The notes: generated by a model from the letters alone, not told the origin. DNA of 64,000 bases from Pseudomonas syringae CC1557 (GCF_000452705.1 NZ_CP007014.1:1488001-1552000), one strand, 5' to 3'. Shown: positions 28,138 through 38,043, counted from the stretch's first letter. A program made the numbers and translations.

Positions 28138-28823
28138 AGATCAAACCCCCCGTTATTACCATCGACGGACCGAGCGGTTCCGGAAAAGGCACGGTTGCAG
28201 GATTGCTGGCCAGGAGACTTGGCTGGTGCCTGCTTGATTCCGGTGCGCTCTACCGCCTGCTGGCCTTCGCTGCGCGCAATCATGGTGTCGACCTGACCAA
28301 TGAAGAGGCGCTCAAGCTGCTTGCCGCGCATCTGGATGTTCAGTTCGAAGCGACCAAAGAAGGGCAGGGCCAGCGCATTATTCTTGAGGGCGAAGATGTG
28401 ACGCATGCGATTCGCAACGAGCAGATCGGCAGCGGTGCTTCGCAAGTGGCGTCCCTGCCTGCGGTGCGTGATGCCCTGCTGTTGCGCCAGCGTGCTTTCC
28501 AGGAAGAACCGGGCCTGGTTGCGGACGGCCGCGACATGGGAACTGTCGTGTTTCCGGATGCACCGCTGAAGATATTCCTCACCGCCAGTGCCGAGGAGCG
28601 TGCGCGCCGTCGTTACTTGCAGTTGAAGGCCAAGGGCGATGATGTTAGTCTGTCGAGTCTGCTAGATGAGATATGTGCGCGCGACGAGCGTGACACCCAG
28701 CGAGCGGTAGCGCCGCTCAAGCCGGCGCACGACGCCATACAGCTGGATTCCACTGAGTTGTCCATCGAGCAGGTGCTGGAACGCATTCTGAGCGAAATCG
28801 CGCTTCGCGATATTGCCGGGTGA
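28134..28823 (+). CDS. cmk: Cytidylate kinase
   Basis: Cmk phosphorylates CMP and dCMP. The 229-residue product has the P-loop GPSGSGKGT near residue 12, the CMP-binding [15 protein letters not shown], the conserved [13 protein letters not shown] and a lid region with Arg-Arg-Tyr. The GTG at 28134 overlaps the stop of the tyrA fusion by four bases and follows AGAGGA, so it is translated in the same operon. The length is exactly typical. rpsA follows after 121 bases, the standard cmk-rpsA order of proteobacteria. Confidence 0.96.
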   Translation: MKIKPPVITIDGPSGSGKGTVAGLLARRLGWCLLDSGALYRLLAFAARNHGVDLTNEEALKLLAAHLDVQFEATKEGQGQRIILEGEDVTHAIRNEQIGSGASQVASLPAVRDALLLRQRAFQEEPGLVADGRDMGTVVFPDAPLKIFLTASAEERARRRYLQLKAKGDDVSLSSLLDEICARDERDTQRAVAPLKPAHDAIQLDSTELSIEQVLERILSEIALRDIAG

Positions 28824-28944
28824 CGAAGAAGCATGTGGGAGACCAGTCATAGTCCCGCACGTTTTCTTTTACTTGAACGAAACCCACGTTGTCTGGAGCG
28901 TGGCAGATGGGCGTATCCTTCGCCCTTGATCAACAGGAATTAAA

Positions 28945-30636
28945 ATGAGCGAAAGCTTTGCAGAACTTTTTGAAGAAAGCCTAAAGACCCTCAACCTTCA
29001 GGCCGGTTCGATCATCACCGCGATCATCGTGGATATCGACTACCAGGCAGGTTGGGTTACGGTTCACGCCGGTCTGAAATCTGAAGGCCTCATCCCGCTG
29101 GAGCAGTTCCACAACGACGCTGGCGAGCTGACCATCAAGATCGGTGATGAAGTTCACGTTGCGCTGGACGCGGTCGAAGATGGCTTTGGCGAAACCAAGC
29201 TGTCCCGCGAAAAAGCCAAGCGTGCCGAGTGCTGGATCGTTCTGGAAGCGGCTTTCGCAGCTGAAGAAGTGGTCAAGGGCGTTATCAACGGTAAGGTTAA
29301 AGGCGGCTTCACTGTCGACGTTAACGGCATCCGTGCGTTCCTGCCTGGTTCTCTGGTTGACGTCCGCCCTGTGCGTGACACGACTCACCTGGAAGGCAAA
29401 GAGCTCGAGTTCAAGGTCATCAAGCTGGACCAGAAGCGCAACAACGTTGTCGTTTCCCGTCGCAGTGTCCTGGAAGCCGAGAACAGTGCCGAGCGCGAAG
29501 CTCTGCTCGAGTCCCTGCAGGAAGGTCAGCAAGTCAAAGGTATCGTCAAGAACCTCACCGATTACGGCGCATTCGTCGATCTGGGTGGCGTCGATGGCCT
29601 GCTGCACATCACCGACATGGCCTGGAAGCGTATCAAGCATCCATCGGAAATCGTCAACGTTGGCGATGAGATCGATGTAAAGGTTCTGAAGTACGATCGC
29701 GAGCGCAATCGTGTTTCCCTGGGTCTGAAGCAACTGGGTGAAGACCCATGGGTTGCTATCAAGGCTCGTTACCCGGAAAGCACCCGCGTTACCGCGCGTG
29801 TTACCAACCTGACCGACTACGGCTGCTTCGCAGAGCTGGAAGAAGGCGTGGAAGGCCTGGTACACGTTTCCGAAATGGACTGGACCAACAAGAACATCCA
29901 CCCGTCGAAAGTCGTTCAGGTTGGCGACGAAGTGGAAGTCATGGTTCTGGACATCGACGAAGAGCGTCGTCGTATCTCCCTCGGCATCAAGCAGTGCAAA
30001 TCCAACCCATGGGAAGATTTCTCTGGCCAGTTCAACAAGGGCGATAAAATCTCCGGCACCATCAAGTCGATCACCGATTTCGGTATCTTCATTGGTCTGG
30101 ACGGCGGCATCGACGGTCTGGTTCACCTGTCCGACATCTCCTGGAACGAAGTGGGCGAAGAAGCCGTACGTCGCTTCAAGAAGGGCGACGAGCTCGACAC
30201 TGTGATCCTGTCGGTTGATCCTGAGCGTGAGCGCATCTCGCTGGGTATCAAGCAGCTGGAAAGCGATCCGTTCTCCGAGTACGTCACTGTCAATGACAAG
30301 GGCGCTATCGTTCGCGGTATCGTTAAAGAAGTTGACGCCAAAGGCGCCATCATCACCCTGGCCGACGACATCGAAGCGACCCTCAAGGCTTCTGAAATCA
30401 GCCGTGACCGCGTTGAAGACGCGCGTAACGTTCTGAAGGAAGGCGAAGAGATCGAAGCCAAGATCATCAGCGTTGACCGCAAGAGCCGCGTAATCAGCTT
30501 GTCCATCAAGTCGAAAGACGTTGAAGACGAGAAAGAAGCAATCCAGAGCCTGCGTAGCAAGCCTGAAGTTGCTGAAAGCACTGGTCCAACCACTATTGGT
30601 GACCTGCTGCGCGCGCAAATGGAAAAACAGAACTAA
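28945..30636 (+). CDS. rpsA: 30S ribosomal protein S1
   Basis: S1 binds mRNA upstream of the start codon and unfolds structure on the 30S subunit. The 563-residue protein has six S1 OB-fold repeats. The first two are divergent ribosome-binding ones, and the last four carry the repeated pattern (for example [15 protein letters not shown] near residue 195 and [15 protein letters not shown] near 285). The start ATG 28945 follows CAGGAA. Codon bias is extreme, as expected for a highly expressed gene, and causes a long antisense open frame. A clear terminator follows 14 bases after the stop. Confidence 0.98.
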   Translation: MSESFAELFEESLKTLNLQAGSIITAIIVDIDYQAGWVTVHAGLKSEGLIPLEQFHNDAGELTIKIGDEVHVALDAVEDGFGETKLSREKAKRAECWIVLEAAFAAEEVVKGVINGKVKGGFTVDVNGIRAFLPGSLVDVRPVRDTTHLEGKELEFKVIKLDQKRNNVVVSRRSVLEAENSAEREALLESLQEGQQVKGIVKNLTDYGAFVDLGGVDGLLHITDMAWKRIKHPSEIVNVGDEIDVKVLKYDRERNRVSLGLKQLGEDPWVAIKARYPESTRVTARVTNLTDYGCFAELEEGVEGLVHVSEMDWTNKNIHPSKVVQVGDEVEVMVLDIDEERRRISLGIKQCKSNPWEDFSGQFNKGDKISGTIKSITDFGIFIGLDGGIDGLVHLSDISWNEVGEEAVRRFKKGDELDTVILSVDPERERISLGIKQLESDPFSEYVTVNDKGAIVRGIVKEVDAKGAIITLADDIEATLKASEISRDRVEDARNVLKEGEEIEAKIISVDRKSRVISLSIKSKDVEDEKEAIQSLRSKPEVAESTGPTTIGDLLRAQMEKQN

Positions 30637-30650
30637 GTTCTGCTTGACCA

Positions 30651-30679
30651 AAAAAAGGGCGACTTCGGTCGCCCTTTTT
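30651..30679 (+). terminator. Intrinsic terminator of rpsA
   Basis: GGGCGAC (30657-30663) pairs with GTCGCCC (30668-30674) across a stable TTCG tetraloop. Six A residues precede the stem and five T residues follow. The A and T runs can extend the stem. Confidence 0.9.
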
Positions 30680-30758
30680 CATGCCTGCTGTTCAGCCCTG
30701 TCATGCCTGCTTCCCAGCCCTTTGGTGTGTAACGCGCCTGCAATATGTTTATGCGCGG

Positions 30759-30787
30759 TTGACAATGCTAAACATAAGTCAATACAT
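30759..30787 (+). promoter_or_regulatory. Probable sigma-70 promoter for ihfB
   Basis: A perfect TTGACA lies at 30759-30764, and a weak -10 (ATACAT, 30782-30787) follows at 17 bases. Transcription would start about 70 bases before ihfB, after the rpsA terminator. Confidence 0.5.
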
Positions 30788-30863
30788 GGGCTGTTCAAAT
30801 TCTTCCGGTCATGCTAAAACCTTCGGAGCGCTGATCTAGCTGCTTGAAAAAGAAGGGAAAAAT

Positions 30864-31160
30864 ATGACGAAGTCGGAGTTGATCGAACGAATTGTCACCC
30901 ATCAAGGGCTGCTCTCATCCAAGGATGTCGAGCTGGCCATCAAGACCATGCTTGAACAAATGTCTCAGTGCCTGGCAACCGGTGACCGGATAGAAATTCG
31001 GGGGTTTGGCAGCTTTTCCCTGCATTACCGCGCACCGCGAGTAGGGCGTAACCCGAAGACCGGCCAGTCGGTCAGCCTCGATGGCAAGTTTGTCCCGCAT
31101 TTCAAGCCGGGCAAGGAGCTGCGAGACAGGGTCAACGAGGACGAAGAAGAGGGCTTTTAA
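30864..31160 (+). CDS. ihfB: Integration host factor subunit beta
   Basis: IhfB pairs with IhfA to bind and sharply bend DNA at specific sites. The 98-residue protein has the HU/IHF fold, with the signature [17 protein letters not shown] near residue 40 and the DNA-intercalating Pro in [11 protein letters not shown]. The C-terminus is unusually acidic (Glu-Asp-Glu-Glu-Glu). The start lies behind AAGAAGGGA. Its position after rpsA and before lapA is the general order. In P. aeruginosa the O-antigen locus begins beyond this point. Confidence 0.97.
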   Translation: MTKSELIERIVTHQGLLSSKDVELAIKTMLEQMSQCLATGDRIEIRGFGSFSLHYRAPRVGRNPKTGQSVSLDGKFVPHFKPGKELRDRVNEDEEEGF

Positions 31161-31184
31161 GGCCGTCAATCACAGGATCACCAG

Positions 31185-31427
31185 ATGCGTATCTTCAAAA
31201 GAGTCATTTTTTCTGTCGCCGTGTTGCTGGTTGCGTTGGCAACCGTAGTATTCGTGCTTGAAAATCGACAGGCCGTTGCCATGAACTTCTTTGGCTGGTC
31301 TGCGCCCGACCTTCCGTTGGCGCTGCCCGTCGTCCTTGCATTGCTTCTGGGTATGCTCATCGGCCCGCTGCTCGCCTGGATAGCCAGCTTTCGTAAAAAA
31401 CGCACGTCCTCCGCTCGCTCTATCTGA
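31185..31427 (+). CDS. lapA: LapA-family inner-membrane protein
   Basis: The 80-residue protein has two membrane spans (about 5-24 and 42-66), an N-Glu-Asn-Arg-Gln loop (VLENRQAVAMNFFGW) that is the DUF1049/LapA signature, and a basic C-terminus. In E. coli LapA works with LapB in control of lipopolysaccharide assembly. No lapB is seen in the window. It lies 24 bases after ihfB and is probably co-transcribed. It should not be confused with the large adhesin also called LapA. Confidence 0.85.
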   Translation: MRIFKRVIFSVAVLLVALATVVFVLENRQAVAMNFFGWSAPDLPLALPVVLALLLGMLIGPLLAWIASFRKKRTSSARSI

Positions 31428-31833
31428 GTAGCACCGGCAAGGCTTCGTCGGGTGCAGATCCGGCGAAATAATACCGTGTACCCTTTTTTTCTCTTTGCCG
31501 CTGTCGCAACCTGCGCTGCTAGCTGGTTTGTGCGAAGGCCTGTCTCCAGCCTTTATCAAAAAAATCTTCAAACTTTCGTAGGTTATTCTCTACTTAGTTG
31601 AATATTAGTTACCTTTTTGTGTAGGAATGTTCGCTTTTTAAACTAGCGTCGCCATTTTAAAGAGCACTGCGGTTATATTCTTTTCGCACTGTTGATTGTT
31701 CTGGTTTTAACAGCCATGGGTCAGATCCTGAAAACAAGACTTTCGAGCCTGGAATGCGTCGAAACTTGCGCTCCAGACCTGATGCCGGGAAGTGCCAGAC
31801 GACAACTCCAGATCGGCGAAATAAGGGAACTGC
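31428..31833. other. AT-rich intergenic region after lapA
   Basis: This 406-base region separates lapA from the metallo-hydrolase. The part from about 31560 to 31690 is distinctly AT-rich compared with flanking genes. A GTG-initiated 49-codon frame at 31452-31601 would give a peptide with one hydrophobic span, but its start signal and codon use are weak. I see no wzz-like gene. Promoters for the next gene probably lie in the AT-rich part. Confidence 0.5.
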
Positions 31834-33261
31834 ATGTACTATCCGGATATCATTCATCACGGCGCTATCGACACCGTAACGGGCTCTTGTCATCAACTAT
31901 GCATGGATGCGTTCAGCAACCTGCTGATCGATTGCGGTTCGGTACAGGAGCGAGCCGGGCGGGCAGAGGCCGGCTCATTCGAATTCGCCCCCGAGTCGAT
32001 CAGCGCGCTGCTGATCAGTCATGTACACAATGACCATGTCGGGCGTATTCCCGAGCTTCTGGCTGCGGGCTACAAGGGGCCCATATTGTGCAGTGAGCCC
32101 AGTGCCCATCTGCTGCCGCTGGTTATGGAAGACATCCTTAAAATCCAGTTGGCGCATGACCCGCTGCTGGCCGAGCAATTATTGAAGGAAATCAGCAAGC
32201 GCATCATTGCCTTGCCATTCGACAACTGGTTCAGTCTGGTCGATAACGAAGCGCTGCACTGCAAGGTTCGTCTGCAGCGCGCGGGTCATATTCTGGGGTC
32301 GGCTTACGTGGAATGCGACCTGCACTATCCGCTGGAAGAACGTTCCAGGCGCGTGGTTTTTTCCGGTGATCTGGGCGCAGCTCATACGCCATTCCTGCCC
32401 ACGCCAAAGCCGCCAGAGCGCGCGGATATCATGATTCTGGAAAGCACTTACGGTGACCGTCTCCACGATGACCGCAGCATTCGTCAGCAGGGGCTTGAGC
32501 GAATCATCGACAAGGCGCTGGAAGATCAGGGCACCGTTCTGATACCGGCGTTCAGCATCGGGCGCACTCAGGAGCTGCTCTACGAACTCGAAGATATCCT
32601 TCGCCGCAAGGCGCTGTTGGCCACTTCCGCCGAGAACTGCGGTAACAGTGGCCCTGCGGGCTGGTCGCGGTTGCCGATCATCCTTGATTCGCCTCTGGCC
32701 AAGCGCTTCACAGAGGTTTATCAGTCGTTCGAAGACTACTGGGACGAAGATGCCCGCGAACGCCTCGATGAGGGTAGGGCACCTCTGGGCTTTGCTCAAC
32801 TGGTCACTGTCGATACCCATGAAGAGCATGTGCGTACCGTCAATTACCTCGCCAGCACCGCGCGTCCTGCCATCGTGATTGCCGGTAATGGAATGTGTGC
32901 CGGAGGCAGGATCGTCAATTACCTGAAAGCCATGGTGGGCGACAGCCGGCATAACGTGGTTTTTGTCGGCTATCAGGGCAAGGGAACACCTGGCGCTGCC
33001 ATTCAGGCTCACGGTCCATCCGGTGGCTATGTCGAGCTTGATCGCGAGCGTTACGACATTCGTGCCGGTGTGCATACGGCCAAGGGCTATTCCGCCCATG
33101 CCGATCAGGCTGGTCTGGTCGAGTTCGTGACTGGCATGAGCGAGTGGCCGGGGGAGATCCGGCTGGTGCACGGCGAGGCCGCCGCGAAAAAGGCGCTGGG
33201 AAGTGTTCTGGCACGCAAATATACCTTCGAAAGACGCGTCGTTGACCTGATCATTCCTTGA
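31834..33261 (+). CDS. MBL-fold beta-CASP metallo-hydrolase (RNase-like)
   Basis: The 475-residue product has the metallo-beta-lactamase motif His-Val-His-Asn-Asp-His at residues 63-68. A further motif is the His in RAGHILGSAYVE, followed by SGDLGA. The beta-CASP elements come later: LESTYGDR, IPAFSIGRTQELLYEL, AGNGMCAGGRIVNYL and GYSAHADQAGL. This is the architecture of RNA-processing nucleases of the CPSF/YSH1-like group. It would act in the cytoplasm as a zinc endo- or exonuclease. No partner is evident. The gene sits between lapA and the wbp genes and is flanked by AT-rich spacers, which hints at insertion. Confidence 0.88.
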   Translation: MYYPDIIHHGAIDTVTGSCHQLCMDAFSNLLIDCGSVQERAGRAEAGSFEFAPESISALLISHVHNDHVGRIPELLAAGYKGPILCSEPSAHLLPLVMEDILKIQLAHDPLLAEQLLKEISKRIIALPFDNWFSLVDNEALHCKVRLQRAGHILGSAYVECDLHYPLEERSRRVVFSGDLGAAHTPFLPTPKPPERADIMILESTYGDRLHDDRSIRQQGLERIIDKALEDQGTVLIPAFSIGRTQELLYELEDILRRKALLATSAENCGNSGPAGWSRLPIILDSPLAKRFTEVYQSFEDYWDEDARERLDEGRAPLGFAQLVTVDTHEEHVRTVNYLASTARPAIVIAGNGMCAGGRIVNYLKAMVGDSRHNVVFVGYQGKGTPGAAIQAHGPSGGYVELDRERYDIRAGVHTAKGYSAHADQAGLVEFVTGMSEWPGEIRLVHGEAAAKKALGSVLARKYTFERRVVDLIIP

Positions 33262-33277
33262 TAGGTGATGCCGTTAT

Positions 33278-33299
33278 GTGGCTCATTGTCATGAGCCAC
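33278..33299 (+). terminator. Hairpin after the metallo-hydrolase gene
   Basis: GTGGCTCA (33278-33285) pairs perfectly with TGAGCCAC (33292-33299) across six bases. The following bases are only weakly T-rich, so termination is possible but unproven. Confidence 0.4.
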
Positions 33300-33466
33300 T
33301 TTGGCGGCCACATTTGAATACCTGTTTACCTGTGGCGTATATAACAGGGTTGCGAACTCAGGAAGGTCCTGTGTGTTCTAGGAAGTTATCCAATGAATTG
33401 AAAAATATTTTAGTTGTCAAAAAACGTCGTATAAGGAATATTTGGTCCATTTGAAGGCACGCCTGA

Positions 33467-34462
33467 ATGAATGATGAAGTTGCATTGGTTGCGATAACAG
33501 GTGCAACGGGTTTTGTGGGGGGGGCAGTAGTTCGCCGGTTGCTCGACAAGACACGGCATGCTGTTCGGGTCGCTGTCAGGGGCGAACATCATTTTTCTGC
33601 AGATCGCGTCGACGTTGTAAATGTGGAGTCACTTGCACCTGATAACCGATGGGAAAGTTTTGTAACGGGTGCCGATGTGGTTGTTCATTGTGCGGCCCGT
33701 GTTCATGTCTTGAACGATCAGTCTGCGGAGCCGGATCAGGAATACTTTCGTGCCAATGTCACTGCGACCCTGAACCTGGCTGAGCAGGCTGCAGCAGCAG
33801 GGGTAAGACGTTTCATATTTCTCAGCTCCATCAAGGCGAATGGCGAGTTCACGCTGCCGGGTGAGCCTTTCAGGGCCGATGACCCCTGCAAGCCGCTGGA
33901 TGCTTATGGCGTCTCCAAGCAGAAAGCCGAAGAAGGGCTGCGTGAGTTGGCTGCCCGCACCGGCATGGAAGTGGTGATCATTCGTCCCGTTCTGGTTTAC
34001 GGGCCGGGTGTGAAAGCCAATTTCATGAACATGATGCGCTGGCTGGACCGAGGCATACCGCTACCGCTTGGTGCGATCCACAATCGACGAAGTCTGGTGG
34101 CAGTAGACAATCTCGCTGATTTGATACTGGTCTGCATCCATCATCCTGCGGCGGCGAATCAGACATTCCTGGTCAGCGACGGGGACGATGTTTCAACGAC
34201 ACGGTTATTGCGAGCGATCGGTAATGCGCTTGGCAAGCCTGCCAGATTATTGCCCGTGCCTGCGGCCGTGTTGAACGGCGCAGCGGCACTGCTGGGGAAA
34301 AGAGCATTTTCGCAGCGCTTGTGCAGCTCTTTGCAGGTTGATATCAGTAAAACCTGTACGATGCTGGACTGGCGTCCGCCGGTGAGTATTGAGGACGCTA
34401 TGCAGGATACTGCTCGATATTTTTTAAAGTATAAAAAGCCGGGACATGATAAGCATGATTGA
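33467..34462 (+). CDS. NAD-dependent epimerase/reductase, WbpV-like
   Basis: This extended SDR (331 residues) has the cofactor motif Thr-Gly-Ala-Thr-Gly-Phe-Val-Gly at about residue 10, the catalytic Ser in FLSSIKANGE, and Tyr-Gly-Val-Ser-Lys near residue 150. It looks like WbpV and related 4-keto reductases, which make UDP-N-acetyl-fucosamine or -quinovosamine for WbpL to transfer. Operon position supports this: its end overlaps wbpL by 17 bases and wbpM follows. WbpM supplies the 4-keto-6-deoxy intermediate that this enzyme would reduce. Confidence 0.85.
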   Translation: MNDEVALVAITGATGFVGGAVVRRLLDKTRHAVRVAVRGEHHFSADRVDVVNVESLAPDNRWESFVTGADVVVHCAARVHVLNDQSAEPDQEYFRANVTATLNLAEQAAAAGVRRFIFLSSIKANGEFTLPGEPFRADDPCKPLDAYGVSKQKAEEGLRELAARTGMEVVIIRPVLVYGPGVKANFMNMMRWLDRGIPLPLGAIHNRRSLVAVDNLADLILVCIHHPAAANQTFLVSDGDDVSTTRLLRAIGNALGKPARLLPVPAAVLNGAAALLGKRAFSQRLCSSLQVDISKTCTMLDWRPPVSIEDAMQDTARYFLKYKKPGHDKHD

Positions 34463-35471
34463 GTGGCTGTCAGTAATCGCTATTGCGCTGCTGTCTCTGA
34501 TTTTAACGTCGTCATTGCGCAAATATGCCTTGGCCAGAAGTCTGATCGACATGCCCAATGCGCGCAGTTCGCATTCCATACCCACTCCGCGAGGTGGTGG
34601 CGTCTCGATTGTCGTTGCCTTTTTACTGGCGCTATCGATGCTGGCATGGGTAGGTCTTTTGTCGACATCGGCGCTGGTCGCCATCTTCGGCTCAGCCGGC
34701 CTGGTCGCACTGATCGGTTTCATGGACGATCATGGCCATATCGCCGCACGCTGGCGGTTGCTGGGGCATTTCGTTGCTGCCGGATGGGCGCTGGCCTGGA
34801 TAGGTGGGCTTGCACCCTTGACTGTCATGGGATGGACCTTTGTGCCCGGCGTGGTCGGGCAGGTCCTAGCGGCTTTCTACCTGGTATGGATGCTGAATCT
34901 TTACAACTTCATGGACGGCATCGACGGGATCGCCAGTGTCGAGGCTGTCACCGTATGCGCAGGTATGAGCCTGATCTATGTCATGGCAGGCTTCGCTGGA
35001 CTGGTGTGGAGCCCTCTGCTTCTGGCTGCGGCCGTTGCCGGTTTTCTTTACTGGAATTTTCCGCCAGCACGAATATTCATGGGTGATGCCGGTAGCGGAT
35101 TTCTCGGGCTGGTTCTCGGTGTGCTTTCGGTTCAGGCTTCCTGGGCCTCATCTCAGTTATTCTGGTCATGGTTGATTCTGCTGGGCGTTTTCATCGTCGA
35201 TGCTACTGTGACGCTTTTTCGTCGTCTGATGCGTGGCGAAAAGATTTATGAGGCTCATCGAAGTCACGCCTACCAGTTTGCTTCACGGCGTTACGGCAGG
35301 CATTTGCCCGTCACATTGGCTGTTGGCCTGATCAATCTGGTCTGGTTGCTGCCCGTGGCGATGTGGGTAGCGTTGAAGGGAGGAGACGGGCTGACATGGA
35401 CGGCAATTGCCTATGTCCCCCTTGTTTTGCTGGCACTGAGGTTCAGGGCCGGCGGGGCGGAAAGGATGTAA
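34446..35471 (+). CDS. wbpL: Undecaprenyl-phosphate sugar-phosphate transferase WbpL
   Basis: The 341-residue protein is an integral membrane WecA/MraY-type transferase with about ten spans. Key motifs are DMPNARSSHSIPTPRGGG near residue 35, FMDDHGH near 90, LYNFMDGIDGIAS near 155 and FMGDAGSGFLGL near 215. These form the metal and nucleotide-sugar site. WbpL starts O-antigen synthesis by putting an N-acetyl-deoxysugar phosphate on undecaprenyl phosphate at the cytoplasmic face. The start at 34446 overlaps the WbpV-like gene, so they are coupled. Confidence 0.92.
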   Translation: MISMIEWLSVIAIALLSLILTSSLRKYALARSLIDMPNARSSHSIPTPRGGGVSIVVAFLLALSMLAWVGLLSTSALVAIFGSAGLVALIGFMDDHGHIAARWRLLGHFVAAGWALAWIGGLAPLTVMGWTFVPGVVGQVLAAFYLVWMLNLYNFMDGIDGIASVEAVTVCAGMSLIYVMAGFAGLVWSPLLLAAAVAGFLYWNFPPARIFMGDAGSGFLGLVLGVLSVQASWASSQLFWSWLILLGVFIVDATVTLFRRLMRGEKIYEAHRSHAYQFASRRYGRHLPVTLAVGLINLVWLLPVAMWVALKGGDGLTWTAIAYVPLVLLALRFRAGGAERM

Positions 35472-35569
35472 CGAAGCGATTTTCTGGTTGTCTCAGGAAC
35501 GTGGCGGTTTCACAGTCACCGGTTTCACGTGATGTTCAGTCGGTGCATAGCGGGAGCATTAAACAATTG

Positions 35570-37573
35570 ATGAGCAGGTTGCGGGCCAGGTTGCTGGCTC
35601 TACCCCGTCGCAAGAAGCGCATTCTTCAGGTGGCTACTGATGTGGTTCTTGTCTGGCTCGCCCTCTGGATGGCGTTTGTCGTACGTCTGGGTATCGATGA
35701 ACTGATAAACCCGCTGGAAAAGCACACCTGGCTTTTCATCAGTGCGCCGCTCGCCGCCATACCTTTGTTCATACGCTTCGGCATGTACCGTGCAGTCATG
35801 CGCTACTTCGGCAACGATGCCCTGATTGCGATCATCAAGGCCGTGACCATGTCCTCGTTGATTCTGGGGTGCATGGTCTACGTCTACAGTAACCACCAGC
35901 AACTGGTCCCGCGTTCGGTCATCTTCAACTACTGGTGGTTGAGCATGGTGATGATTGGCGGCCTGCGCCTGGCAATGAGGCAGTACTTTCTGGGTGACTG
36001 GTTCGCCGCTGCCCAGCATGTGCCCTTCGCCAAAAGCGACAATGGCTTGCAGAAGGTTGCGATCTACGGCGCCGGGGCTGCGGGCAACCAGTTGGTCGCA
36101 GCATTGCGTATGGGGCGGTTGATGCATCCGGTGGCGTTCATTGATGACGATGAGTCCATCTCCAATCGGGTGATTTCCGGCCTCCAGGTCTACAAACCGC
36201 GCAATATTCAGCGGATGATCGACACCACGGGGGCTCAGGAAATCCTCCTGGCGATTCCTTCTTCTTCGCGAGGCCGTCGGCGCGAGATACTGGGCTTTCT
36301 GGAAGGCTTTCCGATTAAAGTGCGAAGCGTCCCGGGCTTCATGGATCTGGCTGCCGGACGGGTCAAGGTCGATGACCTGCAAGAGGTCGATATCGCCGAC
36401 CTGTTGGGGCGTGACTCCGTTCCCGCGCGTGAAAATCTGCTCGAACACTGCATCAAGGGCAAGACTGTACTGGTGACCGGTGCCGGAGGTTCAATCGGTG
36501 CCGAATTGTGCCGTCAGATTCTGTTACTGCAACCCACGCAGTTGTTGTTGCTGGATCACAGTGAGTTCAACCTGTACAGCATTCTGTCCGAACTCGAACA
36601 GCGTACTGCGCGTGAGTCGCTTTCGGTAAAGTTACTGCCCATCCTCGGTTCGGTGCGTAATCATCCCAAGCTGCTGTCGATCATGAAAACCTGGAAGGTC
36701 GACACGGTCTACCATGCTGCGGCCTACAAGCACGTACCGATGGTTGAGCACAATATCGCCGAAGGTGTCATCAATAACGTGGTAGGCACCCTCAATGCCG
36801 CTCAGGCGGCGTTGCAGGCCGGTGTTTCCAATTTCGTTCTGATCTCCACCGACAAGGCCGTCAGGCCTACCAATGTCATGGGCAGCACCAAGCGTCTGGC
36901 CGAACTGATATTGCAGGCGCTGAGCCGTGAAACGGCTCCGGTTATCTTTGGTGACAAGGCTAACGTGCATCAGGTCAACAAGACCCGCTTTACCATGGTC
37001 CGTTTCGGCAACGTGCTGGGTTCATCGGGGTCAGTCATCCCGCTGTTCCACAGGCAGATCCAGTCTGGCGGGCCGCTGACGGTGACTCATCCGAAGATCA
37101 CCCGTTACTTCATGACCATTCCCGAAGCGGCTCAGTTGGTCATTCAGGCAGGCTCGATGGGGCATGGCGGGGATGTGTTCGTGCTGGACATGGGCGAGCC
37201 GGTCAAGATTGTCGAGCTGGCTGAAAAGATGATTCATCTTTCAGGTCTGGCGATTCGTTCGGAAAAAAATCCACAGGGTGACATCTCGATTGAGTTCACC
37301 GGTTTGCGCCCCGGTGAAAAGCTCTATGAAGAGCTGTTGATTGGCGACAATGTCGTGGCCACTGAACATCCGATGATCATGAGCGCGAGTGAAGACTTCC
37401 TGCCTTGGGATGTGTTGAAAGGTCGACTGACCAAATTGCTGGTTGCCGTTGAACAGGATGATTACAACAGCGTCCGTCAGTTATTGCGCGAAACGGTAAA
37501 TGGTTATACGCCGGAAGGCGAAATTGTTGACTGGATGTATCAGGAACGCAGCGGCGAAAGTGATTCTTATTGA
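35570..37573 (+). CDS. wbpM: UDP-GlcNAc C6 dehydratase WbpM
   Basis: WbpM removes water from UDP-GlcNAc to give the 4-keto-6-deoxy sugar used for FucNAc and QuiNAc. The 667-residue product has four N-terminal membrane spans (about 20-140) and a first Rossmann region with AIYGAGAAGNQLV. The catalytic domain has TGAGGSIGAELCRQ and the reduced triad typical of this family, in which Met replaces Tyr (VMGSTKR). I start it at ATG 35570, where the conserved N-terminus Met-Ser-Arg-Leu-Arg-Ala begins; the longer frame to 35363 would overlap wbpL. Confidence 0.93.
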   Translation: MSRLRARLLALPRRKKRILQVATDVVLVWLALWMAFVVRLGIDELINPLEKHTWLFISAPLAAIPLFIRFGMYRAVMRYFGNDALIAIIKAVTMSSLILGCMVYVYSNHQQLVPRSVIFNYWWLSMVMIGGLRLAMRQYFLGDWFAAAQHVPFAKSDNGLQKVAIYGAGAAGNQLVAALRMGRLMHPVAFIDDDESISNRVISGLQVYKPRNIQRMIDTTGAQEILLAIPSSSRGRRREILGFLEGFPIKVRSVPGFMDLAAGRVKVDDLQEVDIADLLGRDSVPARENLLEHCIKGKTVLVTGAGGSIGAELCRQILLLQPTQLLLLDHSEFNLYSILSELEQRTARESLSVKLLPILGSVRNHPKLLSIMKTWKVDTVYHAAAYKHVPMVEHNIAEGVINNVVGTLNAAQAALQAGVSNFVLISTDKAVRPTNVMGSTKRLAELILQALSRETAPVIFGDKANVHQVNKTRFTMVRFGNVLGSSGSVIPLFHRQIQSGGPLTVTHPKITRYFMTIPEAAQLVIQAGSMGHGGDVFVLDMGEPVKIVELAEKMIHLSGLAIRSEKNPQGDISIEFTGLRPGEKLYEELLIGDNVVATEHPMIMSASEDFLPWDVLKGRLTKLLVAVEQDDYNSVRQLLRETVNGYTPEGEIVDWMYQERSGESDSY

Positions 37574-37722
37574 AAAACCTGAGCGTTCGTCCAGCACAGA
37601 AACACGCTGATTGATATGGACATACGTCGCAACGCTCCGCGTCTTCTCTACCGGCAAGCATTGGTCTAAGTTTCGGGAACAGCATTTGGAATGCTGCCTT
37701 GAACTGCTATGGAGCTTTAACT

Positions 37723-38043
37723 ATGCGAACCACTCTCTTCAGCGCTCTGGTATTTGCCCTGCTCACCAGTGCTTCCGTCGCGGTAAATGCCGCACCGGTG
37801 TCTCAGCCTCCGACCGAGGCTGCGGCTGTTCAGGAGCAGCGCAGCGACAGAGTCAACCTCAATAAGGCTGATGCACAGACCCTTCAGAAAGAGTTGGCGG
37901 GTATCGGCAAGAACAAGGCTGACGCGATTGTTGCTTACCGGGAAGGTAACGGCGAGTTCACTTCGGTGGATGAGTTAATCGAAGTAAAAGGGATTGGCAA
38001 GGCCATTCTGGAGAGGAATCGCGACAAGCTTGCAATTGACTGA
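37723..38043 (+). CDS. ComEA-type helix-hairpin-helix DNA-binding protein
   Basis: The 106-residue product has a signal peptide (about residues 1-24, cleavage after Val-Asn-Ala). A linker rich in Pro, Ala and Glu follows, and then a ComEA domain with two helix-hairpin-helix motifs: KELAGIGKNKADAIVAYR and LIEVKGIGKAILERN. Such proteins bind double-stranded DNA in the periplasm and act in DNA uptake. No other competence gene is in the window. The ATG at 37723 is chosen because GGAG lies eight bases upstream. Location after wbpM is the recalled Pseudomonas order. Confidence 0.9.
   Translation: MRTTLFSALVFALLTSASVAVNAAPVSQPPTEAAAVQEQRSDRVNLNKADAQTLQKELAGIGKNKADAIVAYREGNGEFTSVDELIEVKGIGKAILERNRDKLAID

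Noticed and set aside
28981..30651. A 556-codon frame antisense to rpsA
   Set aside because: Mirror of the biased rpsA reading frame; no ribosome site, no family features, and it runs through the terminator.
31185..31427. The LapA product considered as the biofilm adhesin LapA
   Set aside because: At 80 residues with two membrane spans it is the DUF1049 protein, not the giant secreted adhesin of the same name.
31452..31601. A GTG-initiated 49-codon frame with one hydrophobic stretch after lapA
   Set aside because: The ribosome site is weak, rare codons such as AGG and CTA occur, and part of it lies in AT-rich spacer. It could be a relic but cannot be supported.
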